Shown here piece by piece: positions 44,501-57,400 of a stretch of DNA of 64,000 nucleotides; the first letter of the stretch is position 1, and the number at the start of each line of letters is the position of its first letter. Under the pieces are notes generated by a model, which did not search any database, was not told the origin of the DNA, and saw only the letters and a list, made by a program, of their open reading frames with translations. Source of the stretch: Lytechinus pictus (taxonomy: Eukaryota; Echinodermata; Echinoidea; Temnopleuroida; Toxopneustidae); NCBI RefSeq assembly GCF_037042905.1, contig NC_087261.1, positions 16,986,917 to 17,050,916 of the forward strand, given 5' to 3'. The translations under genes and the position numbers were made by a program.

Positions 44501-47500
44501 AGAGCTGTGGTCCCGGTCTGGAAGGTACGAAAAACAAATACACAGATGGTTTACCATAATCAGGTGATAATAATAAAGAAATCATCCTTAGTATATTTCA
44601 TCTACTGTCATCACTGAAAAACTAAATCAATGTAACATTTTAACCAACGTATTACAATAGGGCCTTCAAGATAAATATAACCTGTTCAGATAACTAATTA
44701 AAATCCCTGCTTTATGGTAGGTGTTCATCTTATTGGCAATTTGTTGCATCGCAGTACACTGGTGACATTCACGTACTTGGACAAGTGTACATATTATAAT
44801 GATTAATTTGGAAAGAACGAAAACTAAATTGGGAGTATAAAAATAGGTGAAAAAAATGCCCGGCATCAAAAGACATGAAAGAGAGACATGGTCTGATGAT
44901 CCCCATTAAAATGCATATTTATATCTTCTCTCATCTGTATTCTGTATAAATCTAACCAAATAAATAAAAATAGGGTAGAGGTGTAAATCAACCGGACAAA
45001 ATAGTGAATTAATATTTATGTTTCAGAAAAAAGTTACATCTATATACGTACTAAATAGTTGTTGAGTACGTGCAACTTCTCTATTTTCTTCAATTAACAC
45101 AGAACAACAATATTTATTTGTAATGAGAGTACCTTCGAAATTTTGAATACCAACCGAAGGGAAAAGAAGACAATTAGAAATTACAGATTCCTGAAGAACT
45201 GGACATCCTTACCACGTGTCACAGTTTATTGAAGTCCCCTTTTGAATGTTCACACAGGAGCGGCGGAACACATTTTCGTCCGGGGGGGGGGGGGGGGGAC
45301 AAAGCCAAAAAGGGCACTTATATGTCAAAATTGGCATTTTGGTGCAAACGGATATTTTCACCATGAGATTATCATCTGCGTGAAGTAGTTGTGTGTTTTG
45401 AAGTAATTAAGTTGAGCAAAGCCTTTTTGAAGTGATTTCTGATTGATGAAAAATATATTTCGCGAGCGAGCGTAGCGAGCGAGTGGTGTGGAAAGATTTT
45501 CAAATCTGAAGTTGTGAAACTCGCTTCTTGGTCAGTTACGGCGCTGTAATTTTAAAAGGGCATCCTTGCGAGATGTTGTGAGCGCGAATCGCAAGCTCAA
45601 ACTTTTGTACATTTCATTTAATAAGCAATGTAAGAAAAAAAATTCCAAGCAGTTTTTGTAATCATGAAAAAGTTGTGTATCTAACTAAAAGAGCAAAGAT
45701 TTTTAACATACTGACCAGAAAATGGACCTGATAAGGACTGCATTTAGTGACTGATTAATTTCAGCGCGAGCTGAAAATTTGTGACATTTCAACCTGAAAC
45801 CTGGACGTTCTAAGCACTTTTTGCAACCAAAAACAAATGAGTACCTTATTAAACAATAATTGATGTGAATGAAAAATGCGAGCCAAAAATTATGACATTC
45901 TAACCTGAAAACTGGACATTCTAAGCATTTTTGTAACCAAGGACAGAATGAGAACCTTACTAAACAGTAATTGATGCGAGCGCGAAACGCGAGCCAACAA
46001 ATTTGTGCTTTTCTAACCTAAAATATATTATGTTTTATAAGTGCCCCCCGGCTCCGCCGCCACCGTGTTCACATAGTTTCGTTGTCTGATATTTCTTTAA
46101 AAGCATTTGAATGTTCATTTTTAATGTAATTTTTGTCAATGTATACCATTCAGTTTTTCTCATACTGGTATTATTAACACATCAAATTAATATAATTGTT
46201 GGGGATACGTACTGTTCTCCTTTCGTTAGGGTCAGCACCCTCATTTATAAGCTCATTCACACACTCCAGGTGGTCATTGGCAGCCGCCAAGATCAAAGGA
46301 GTAGTCCCATCCTAAAGAGAGAGAGAGAGATAATAGAAAAGAGGTGACATTTATCATCGTGGTTTTACATTTTCAGATAAAGATTACTCAATATATTTAC
46401 ATATTTGAAAAAAATATTACCCGGAATTTAATGCAAAAGTTGCCGTTCCGGAGCCATTAAGCATTATGGAAATTTATGACATCACAACCAAGTTGGCATT
46501 GATGTGGTATTTGAATTATTGAGATTCTGGAACGATTACAAATTGAAATACATGAATAATTTAATAGGTTCCCAAACCATATTTTATCAAACAAGGACAA
46601 CAGTCGTGCTAATAGTTTGAATAAAAATGGGAAGAAAATTACTTTGAGAGGTAAGAGTAAAGACGACGCATTAGGCCTATAACAGGGTACAACAACAAAA
46701 TATTAACAGTGACATCATCATTCCAACGGGTTATTATGGTTGTTAGTAAACCCCAAAAATATGAAAATGACTTTAGCGTGGGGAAAAATATGTCGTATAT
46801 ACTATCACCTTTGCATATCAACATAATAGTGAGTGGTAATGATAGAGTAGCCTCACTCCTCTTTTTTTTTCAACATAAACCGGAGATTGTCTGAAGACCT
46901 GTAGACGTGACATCTGGATTCAGTAAGTACTGCCATTATTATTCACCATTTCCCTTCTTTATATTACTCATAGAAAGAATGGAGACTTGGTTTCAATGCT
47001 TGCTTTTGCATATCATTATCTTATCTACAATCCTCGCAAAAAGAATTGGTTAATATTATCGCACACTCCAACAGTCAACGGATTTGTTTTGTAAGCCTAC
47101 ATTATTGTCAGCATCCATCATACCCCCATTATCCCATCATTCCAGATACATGTACATGTCTTCTTACGCTTTTTAGTGTACCAATTGAATATACATGCAA
47201 TGTCTTCGACAAAATGAAGCATCGAATACAGTCAAGCGAATGACACATAACCATGACAGGGTGGCACTCGAATGATCATCGTTATCATCACGTGATCGTG
47301 TAATAACCATTCCTGTCTATGTGTGCAGGTGATGATGACAAACTCATCAGCAACGTTCCCACATATTAAATATCATTGGCGAACATTCCAACACGCTCGT
47401 CGCTTCCTCTACTATCTATAGTATAGGACACACACACATTGTGCATGTTGGGAAGACATTATTGCCTCCAGAGAGTGGGGCCTGGAAGAGGTGGTACGAG

Positions 47501-48240
47501 GGGTCAACGGGTTACACGACGCAACACGCATGGTGCTGGTTAGATAGCGGCATTCACCGTACCGTTATTCAGTCAACAAAACATGTATAGCCAGAGACGG
47601 AGCCCAGTAAAAACATTTGCACATCCAGTTGATAAAACATGAAGGAATAAAGCGAGAGTTAGTTCTGTGAAAAAAAATCGCACTTCGCGAAATAATATTA
47701 CTTCAGATTGCTAGAATTTTGCCCTTGCACGCGTTGTGTGTCTGTAAAGACTTTAATAATAGCAAAACAAAAACCTGATTTATATAGCGTTTTGGGGGCA
47801 GTACTTTAGTAAGATTTGCCATCGCATTCACTTCTATGGTATTTCAAAGACAGTCATCTAAATAAAGTAAAGAATTCGCGGCATGAGGCAATAAAACGCT
47901 ATTAGTTGAACTCAGAATAACTGGTAGGCCTAATTTTTTAGTACAGGAAATTATATCAAGGAAAACCTACCCACTATTCTGGTCAGAGGAAACAAGATGT
48001 AATTATGAACAATAATATTGATAATTGCATTAGTAGAAACACCACTTCTACTACTCCTACTACTCCTACTACTCCTACTACTACTACTCCTACTACTCCT
48101 ACTACTACTACTATTACTACTATACTACTACTACTACTACTACTACATTACTACTACTACTACTACTACTATTACTACTACTACTACTACTACAACTACT
48201 ACTACTCGTACTACTTCTCGTACTATTACTACTACTACTA

Positions 48241-48272
<32 letters not shown>

Positions 48273-48425
48273 CCTACTACTCCTACTACTCCTACTACTC
48301 CTACTACTCCTACTATTACTACTATACTACTACTACTACTACTACTACTACTAATACTACTATTACTACTATACTTCTACTACTACTACTACTACTACTA
48401 CTACTCTTACTACTACTCCTACTAT

Positions 48426-48457
<32 letters not shown>

Positions 48458-51400
48458 CTACTACTACCACTACTACTTCTACTACCATTACTACTACTAC
48501 TACTACTATACTACTACAACTACTACTACTACTACTACTACAACTACTACTACTCGTACTACTACTACTCGTACTACTACTACTCATACTCCTACTACTA
48601 CTACTACTACTACTATTACCATTATCGCTGCTGCTATTATTCTTAATGCCAAAACATAAATTGCACCCTGGCACAATTGCATCCCATTTCATAAACACAC
48701 ACCCACAAACCCACACACACAATGCATTTACACAAACACAGAAACGCCTAACTCTGATATGGATACGACCAATGCAGTCGGGCAATCGAATTTTCGTTGT
48801 ATCATGTAATAAAACATGTCTCAGAATATATACAATTTAATCAGAAAAATATATACCCAGAATGAAACAAAAATAATTTGGCATTCAAAAGAAGAATAGA
48901 CTACAATTCTGCCGAATTCTGGGTTCCATCATGAAAATATCCCCTATTAGCGCAGACAAATAGTTTCATATCTGGGTGAGATAGCACCTGCCCACTGCGT
49001 ATATCATAGGTTACTGACCATATATCTGTCACGATCAGAAAGCTAGTCAAATAACTCGAGTACGGTGACTCACTCCTATTTGAATACGAGATGATCAATA
49101 CACCCAACGTCGTTTCTTAACATATGCTTCAATACGACACAGGTATGATCTTTCCATGCTTCTCGTAACGCATCGGACCTTTATAGAATTTCTACCCATG
49201 AAACAAGGTTGAGAATTAGGATAAGTTAGGATAAAAATTAGGTGGAAGAAATATAGGGGGAGAGAGAAGTAGACGTAAAAGAAACAGACAGAAAGAGATA
49301 CGGGGGGAGTAAAAATATAGGATTATGATTGTTTGTGATGGAGCTAAACATGGCCTTCATTGTATTCATAGCGTTCGATTTCGAATTGTTCATAGTTGTC
49401 CAACCCCTTTACTGAAGGTGCTGTACTGGAGGGATGTCAGTTGTATAACGCTTTAAGACACCTTAAAAATGGTGTGGTACGGCACACAAATGGAATGCGA
49501 CATTGTTTTATTAAGACATAACATATGACACCAGAAAACAATCTATTTGTAACCAGTATAATGAGTACTATCCGTCCGCTTACATCCTATCTCCCCTCCC
49601 ACGTGTCTCTTCATTTCAAGGCAACAAATATGTTTGTATCTGTTGAGTATGATAAGAAGATACCCACTCGGCTGTATTTTTAATGGCGTAATCTGCGGAG
49701 ATAATTACTTCATCAGCGACGCCAAGTTTGACCCTAATCAGAAAATAAGCTTAGTGAGTGGGAAGATGATGGAGATGACCTTTGAGGTTGATGGAAATGA
49801 AGATCGCATCGCCATCTTACGAGTCCCCTGGGTTTGTTGTTATTAATTGATATAGAGAATGACAAACAATTATCTTCCTCTTGATCTACTTTAATAATGA
49901 AATATCATGAGAAATAACTTAATACCAGTATTGTATGTACACTGTTAGACAATTTCTACTTGACTACTATCTTTTATCAATTTTCTTATTATTTTACTAA
50001 TGCTACTGATATCTGGATATTCACTTACGTCTTCTTCGCATTCGATGTACTTTTACGACGAACACCACTACAACCAATTTAAAATATTACATTTTATATT
50101 GGTAGAAACATCTTATTCAGCAATTGGGTTTAGATATTTGGCCCCTTTTCAACATGTCAATTTTGCAAAGCCCCCCCCCCCAACACACCTTATACATTTC
50201 ACCGCAAGGCACACAGCGAATTGCTCATGTCTCAAATGTCCTAGGCGTGAGTAGGAATACATATCTGGCCATTTCAATTAAGAGACTTGTCTACGGGGAT
50301 GGATGTTAATTGCCAGTTCATTATTGATTTAATTATATTGCAGGTGCTGGTGGAAATACATGTTAATTCGTATTGTGACCTGGCCAATAGCCTACTTCAT
50401 ATCATTTTAGAAAAAAACATTAACGCCCTTTGAAATACACGATTTTCTTCTGCATTATTTCATCGGTAGGGAATGTCCCGGTTTAAGATTTTCCCCTAGA
50501 GAAAAGTGGGCGATGGAAGAATCTAATATAATTCATGTTCTCATATCTCGTCAGCATCACTTGAAAACTCATAAAGTACATCCAATTTACTTTACTTCAC
50601 CTCCTTCAATTGCATAACTAATATTTTGTACTTATTTCTCCTCTTTTTTCTTCCTAGACACTCAAACAATCACAACAACAATAACAATGATAATGAAAAT
50701 GATGATGATGATGATGATAATATTAATAATAATGCTATTCATAATAATAGTAATAATAACGATAATAATGATAAGCTGATATGAAAACAAATTAAAACAT
50801 TTATAAAAAGTGACGTGCAATATGTCAAAGAAGGAGATTATTATTCTTTCAAACTACATTGTACATAAATGAATAAATTGAAGAAAAAAAAAAACAAAAT
50901 GAATCAAAATATGATAACATGAAATGAACCACAAATAGGAGAATAAAGATAATTGATACAAGAATAATACAACAAGAATACAACAATAAATAATATCAAA
51001 ATGACAAAATGTACTTAGTACTGACCTAATACATGTAATAGTTACACATTTTACCTGGAAATTATATGCTAGTACGACCTGTATGCCTCTGTCTCTAGAT
51101 ACTTTCTCTATATAATCAGACATCAATGAGGCATCACTAATCAGAACACTGGGGGCCAATTACCCTCTACTATCGGCCCACATTGTGACGCGTGACCCAC
51201 TTCAACGACCCCCAACGTATTTTCATTTCCTTTCTTCAACGTGCCATGTCTCTTCTTTATTACATGTATATAGCCTGTTTGGCAGATATCAGATCTTCGC
51301 AAAACAATGATGCATTTTTTCACATTCGTCGAATTCAACTATCATATATATTAATGTTTCATCGCGATACGGTAATCATATGCACGTAGAATTTGTCTGT

Positions 51401-54400
51401 GCAAACGGTGGAGAAGTGAGATCGATATCATAAATTAACATTTCAAAATAACATTTGCAATTGTCATCCATGGAGCAATTACTTAGCACACAAAAATAAG
51501 ACAGCAATAACATCGCAAAAAAATATAATGTAGCATGCTACTGTAATGTTCTAAACAAATTATCATTGTAGCATTACAGTATTTGAATGTTTCTAATAAT
51601 TCATTGTATTTATGATAACTCTGATATGGAATGACCATGTAGGTGCAATAACAACAACACTGCCTTTAGAATTTGAATAAAAAAGAAGCACTTAGGAGTG
51701 ATTCTTAACGCGTGCAATAAAGCATTGATGTATAGGAGAGAATATATCGAGTGTGTCCCAATATAAACCAATTCAACCAACTCGAATTCGAAATAAAAAC
51801 AACAAAATGTACATTTAAAACGTGTGAGCAAGACCTTTGCTAAAAATAAGCAGAACAGATTGATTGCGGATCGTCAAGTGATATGAACCAGGAGAGGATA
51901 AAAGAGTAGTGGCAGTACAAGCTCCACTTTATTCGTTTTCATCACAACCCGCGTTCTATCCACCCCTCTCTCATGCTGTATAGAATGTATATTTCTCTGT
52001 CTCTCTCTCCCGCTCTCTCTATTTCTCTATCTTTGTGTCGTCTTTCCTCTGTTTCGTTTGGATTCCTTCCCAATCAAACGTCCACTGTTACTCTCCTAGT
52101 CTACCTTCCACACCAACGTACAACTCTATTTGACTATCAACAACGTTGGGCGGCCATGTATTGTTACCCATCTCCCTTCCCGTTTTACCCTCCCTTCCTC
52201 CTAACGTTTACTTGACACGGAGTCAATAATGATATTATTTTGTCTGGGAAGTCAGCATCATTTTCCAGACACATCCATTGCTTGAAGGAATCTGGCATTT
52301 AGACACAGGGAGGGTCATGCATCATTCTGTTTCTCTGTTGAATATGATCATTTCCCTTTTAAGCATCTTAACGTCTCTGTTTTAAAATCATACCACGAAC
52401 TTCCTTTTCACATTGCTGTATCATTCTGCCATCTATATTTCTTTCTTTCTATCTAGTTTTTTTTTATATCTGTCTATCTATCTATCTATCTACAGTATCT
52501 ATCTAATCTATCTATCTATTAATATTCCACAATGCTTCATTTTCACTCCGCCATGTCATATGTCCGATATCGTTCTCTTTTCCCCTTCCTGACCTCAATG
52601 TGTGTATGTAAAAGTGGGGTGTGTGTGGGAGGGTGGGGTTTACGTGTATCTCCCTCTCTGTCGCTCTTAGTACCTGTCCCCTTTCCCCTTCATTCCACGC
52701 TCTGATATCTATTCCCCTTCTTCCCTCAGAGTTAAATATTTCATATCCATGATTTGAATTACTTGGAAGATAAATTGTGTTCAATGATTATCAATACGCT
52801 CTTATAAAGGGTATGTTCTTCGACCATTATCTTTCCCCTCCTCCAATTTATCCATTGTCTTTTTAGCTCTCATTTCATTTCCCGTTTTGCCGGCTTTGAT
52901 AAATCTTGAGTTATTGGATGGAATCGAACGGAATGGCCCAGAAACACTTTATCGGTAATTGGACTGCTATCACTAAATTGCTGCCAGGCGCCACTGACAA
53001 TGGCATCAAGAGTTTTATTAACCTGACTTCATAACAAAATTAATTCATGTTCATAAAACTATTTAGTAGAACGTTAAAAGTGATTCGAATATTACCAGAT
53101 TTTTTTTATCAACCACATTTTGTCACGCAGCATTACTTTCCCCAACATGCGAGTATTTCACATCTACTCTAGATCTTATTTCCGGCCGTGACAAAATGCT
53201 GTCTACCTTCACGCCTTGCTACTATTGCCGTAAACGGAAGTCTACGAGTAATGATTGTTGATATTAGCGATTATTTTCGCTACGTTACACCTAATACGTG
53301 ATGGCAGGGTGTCGCACATGACTCCTGTCATTTTCTTTTTTGTTCACTGCTTTTCTTGATTGACCGTTTTCCCATATATAATAGCAAACAGATGAATTTG
53401 AGAATTACATTTGAGAAGCAAAAACTGCTTTCCTGACCTTCTTGATGATTTAACCAAATCTTGTGATTTACAGGTACATCACTTCGTATGTTAATGATGA
53501 AAACAATGATAATAAAGTGAATGGTGTTTCCTTTACCAGGGGAGACAACTTTACCTCTTTCTGGTCGCTCCCCAAGCAAACCAATAATCACTACCCTTTC
53601 CCCCATTTTAAACATTCAGTATGACTGTAACACAGACATAAATTGAACCAAGTCTTCTCGTTCATGATGAATACGTTCTGTCGATTCTCTCACTTTACTG
53701 CTCGAACATTCGAAATAGTTTCAACACTACGTAAAATTATAAATAAATTGGGGGTACATGTATGAATTGTTCAAGTTGATCATTTTGGAAGTGAAAGTAG
53801 TATAGAAAGCAAAATAGACAAGAAGTTAAAGGATACAATAATAAGTGGGTGGAATATTGGATTAGGTGAAAAGCGAAATAAAACCTGAGATGTATTAAGG
53901 ATGAACATAAAACAAGAGAGATAAAGAAAGGTGAATGGGCATGATAGATAAAGTGGCATAAAAAAGGGAGAGAGATATAATATATAAAAAAGAGAGAGTA
54001 AAATGAAGTGAAGGTGTGGAGAGAAATGTGATGTGGAGGAAGAGAGAGAGAGAGATAAAAACCTGTCCCCATTCAGAAGACTATAGACTCTTCTATCATC
54101 CATGCCAATTCCACATAAAACGATTTAAAAGAATAAGCAATGCCGATTACCTGACTTTGCCTTGGTGACATCCCTGAAGATTTTAGACTTCAGGCTGGGA
54201 AAATACTCTATCTATAGGATGGTATACATTGGGTGTCAGGGAAGACTTGCACAAATTAGTGTTCTGTGTTCTTTTTCCACCCATTTCCAAATTGACCTAA
54301 ATTAATATCTATTTAATCTTGAACTTCACATGGAGCAAAGGCAAAAACTATCTCTACCCCACATCTCACTCTGTCTTCTTATCTTGGTATTTTGTTTCAT

Positions 54401-57400
54401 GCTTATAAAACATAAGGACAGGGAACTATGATTTCTGCAACTTGCTGACTTTCACCATGGAACATGTACTATTATTCTCTACTTCCATTAGTACACTCCT
54501 TGAACCTTGAAGAAGTACTCTCCCCAAAAGCGTACACGCTGTCCTGGAGAGGGTTGTGCTGGGTCTGGTGCTGCCAGTGCTTCAGGTGATATGGTGATCC
54601 TGTGATGGTATTCTTGGTGCACTATATATAGTGTGCTAGGTGCAGTGTGCGGGTGGTGCGTGTGTGTCCCTCTTGCAGCATATTAAGGGGAGGGGGAGGC
54701 AAAATTTGCTGAATGATATGCAATGTTGCTCCCCGGAAGCCAGCTATAGAGGCTGAAGTTACAGCAGCATTTGAGAGAGTATTCCAAATACGGATGGCTC
54801 TTGGGAACATACTGTACATGTAGCAGTTCACTCTACACAAAGGCTGGGTGTACTTGAGCTGATGTCCAGTGTGTTGTGAACGAAACCCCATTCAGTGCAA
54901 TCCAGCACTATTCATTTCATGAGGAAGGCCACGACGACATTCATTCCAATCAGATAAAATCATTATGAAATTACAGGAAAGGACCTGTCAAATAGCAGAC
55001 TGCCTATGGGACTGCGTTTCGTGCTCCTCTTGTTCAATCAATAAAGGTTGTTCTTTGCCATCCATGGAGGTGATGAAGGAAGAGTAATTAGCAAATGACA
55101 AGACAAACGTATTTTTCCATGCCCCAGGAGCGGCCGTCCAATAAATAAACTCATCGTAATGGTAATTGCCATTGTCGATGTTGATCTAGGTATAGCCCCT
55201 CCCTTTTCACAAATAAGCACGGCAGTATCAATAAATTATTGTTTAATTTCTTCAGATAAATGATAAATTTGAAAAAAAAAAATGAATACATCACACATGG
55301 AAACACGAATGTCCAGGTCAATATCCCTTTGCCAAAATCATGTAAAATGAGATATCTCCAACGACATTTTTATTTCATTTCCAAGACTTACTGAAAAACA
55401 TACATAGTCATACTTAGATACATACAAACACACATAGATAAAACGAAGAGAAGGAACACGACTTTAGCACTGCTTCCCTATTGGATTACCATTTTAAACC
55501 GCGTGTAGGTTAACGTAGGCCTAATATCACATGATGCGATGTGTATGTGGGCGCGCATGTGTGGGTTTTGTTTGAGGGGTAGGTATTACAATGCACGTGT
55601 TTGTGTGTGGGGAAAGGTTGATGCGTAAATTAGTCGAACTGAAGGACAGGAAGAGGGAAACACTCCGAGGCAGTTAACGAAAAGAATAAAATAAGCTGAA
55701 GGACCGGAATTGAGATTCACACGACTGTAAGTACCAAAAGATCCGTACCAAGAAGCTGTCCACATACCTTCGATCTCGTGTCACCGGTGTGCAATCATCA
55801 TAGTATTTGTTCAGTCCGATCAGTCGTATTTGCATAGATACTTGACCGCGTGAGCGAAATGTAATGCCCACGGGAGTAGGATGGAATTAAACAAACGAGA
55901 ATGGGTAGGTCGAAGCAGAATCCAAGAAAATTAAACAACCGCTGGCAGCGAGAATCTGCACCGGGAAAACAAACTTATTGGCATTCGAACAGTTACCCCC
56001 ACCCTTTCCAGTCCACCCTCTCCTACTTACAATAGTGCCTCATTTGTATTATTATAGCACTAGTTTAAGAGTCTTGACCAAGTTTAAAACTTTGCTCCTA
56101 TTTTACGCAATTGAACAACAAAAAGTTGTATTCATAGACCTCTTGTCCACATAAGGGAGAAATATGGAGAATATTCTCCTTAAAAAAGGGGTCCATAATA
56201 AAAAAGGTGACAATTCGTCTGCAATAGTTGGAAGAAAGGGGTGTTGGCCTGTAGGATGAGTCGATCGCAGTGTACACATACAGGTACATTCACAAGTAAT
56301 TCATCTTTTGCTCTTGAATTTTAGCCTATTATGCTGAATTTTATTTATTCATATATATTAAGTCATACTTTAGACTGCTTTCAAGCCTCACCTCCCCGGG
56401 CTCGCCCCCATTCCACCCCACAGTAATTATTGTAAATAAAGTGTCTTTGCCAATAATTTAGGGCGTCTTTAGTAGACAAAGGTTTTCAGAAGCATCCTTC
56501 GTGGAAAGTGAAAGCTCCTTGATATTACAACGGGGACGCCAAATTGTAAAGTATTTGATCAGGATTCTAAAACTCCCATCCTAATAAGAACGTGGTATTG
56601 TAGTTTCAATAGATGTAAAATAAACCCTTCCATATTCTAGATTTTAATTTGTCCATAGTACTTGGGGCTACACCAACGGCATAACTCATTTTATATCTTG
56701 AGAAACTATCACTTTACGAAATGTATCGCTAAATTAATGAGCATCTAGCCTGCAGCGATTATCGGTCATATCATTACATGCACTGCGGCTGCTGCAAATT
56801 ACCTGTAAGCTTGCGGGTATAATCGGTCACTATCTACTAAAGACGGTTAATGAATATAACGAAAGCTCAGTGGATAGCTGAAACGCGTGCAGCGTGGGGA
56901 GCCAAGCGTCAAGGGAGAATGGTCTGATCTAGGGGTGATCTGTAGAAACCATTACTCTGATAGGGTTTAAACATACGGTCACATCCTTCCCATGAAACGC
57001 AATATGGCAACTTGATTGATATTCATCTGCCTGTTTTGAAACCTAAGTGTCTCTTAGAAACTTGCAGTGCCAACCCGGCGTGCAATATATAAATATATAA
57101 TTTTCGTGTTTTTTATAGCCATGCGAATACACATGAAAACTGATAAAGGCTTAGTGGCAAGAGTAATGATTTTTATTACTTTCAAATGTACAGATGAAAC
57201 AAAAATCAGATGTTGTTATTGATGATTAACAACAAGGTATTCTACACATCATGCAAGTATCAAAATCAACCAACCAACCAACCAACGTGTTTAAAATGCA
57301 AGATTTGATTTCCCTATTTCATCTTGAGTACGACAGGGACAGTGCAAGCAAGAACAGAAAAAAAAGAAATATTAGGTAAATAACCGAGACATGTGCCTTC

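Noticed and set aside
48005..48659. Two overlapping 213-codon frames of Tyr, Thr and Leu runs, and a Ser/Val-rich frame on the other strand
   Set aside because: All follow from the TAC-type microsatellite; every frame of such a repeat is open.
51057..51160. Possible minus-strand exon (LISDASLMSDYIEKVSRDRG) with a CAG|GTAAAA donor in ankrd29 intron 1
   Set aside because: It does not look like an ankyrin repeat, the phase-0 joining of exons 1 and 2 needs no extra exon, and the acceptor lacks a good pyrimidine tract. Could be a cryptic exon.
53328..53615. Minus-strand frame starting MFKMGERVVIIGLLGERPER
   Set aside because: Short, hydrophobic start by chance; no family match known to me and no splice context.
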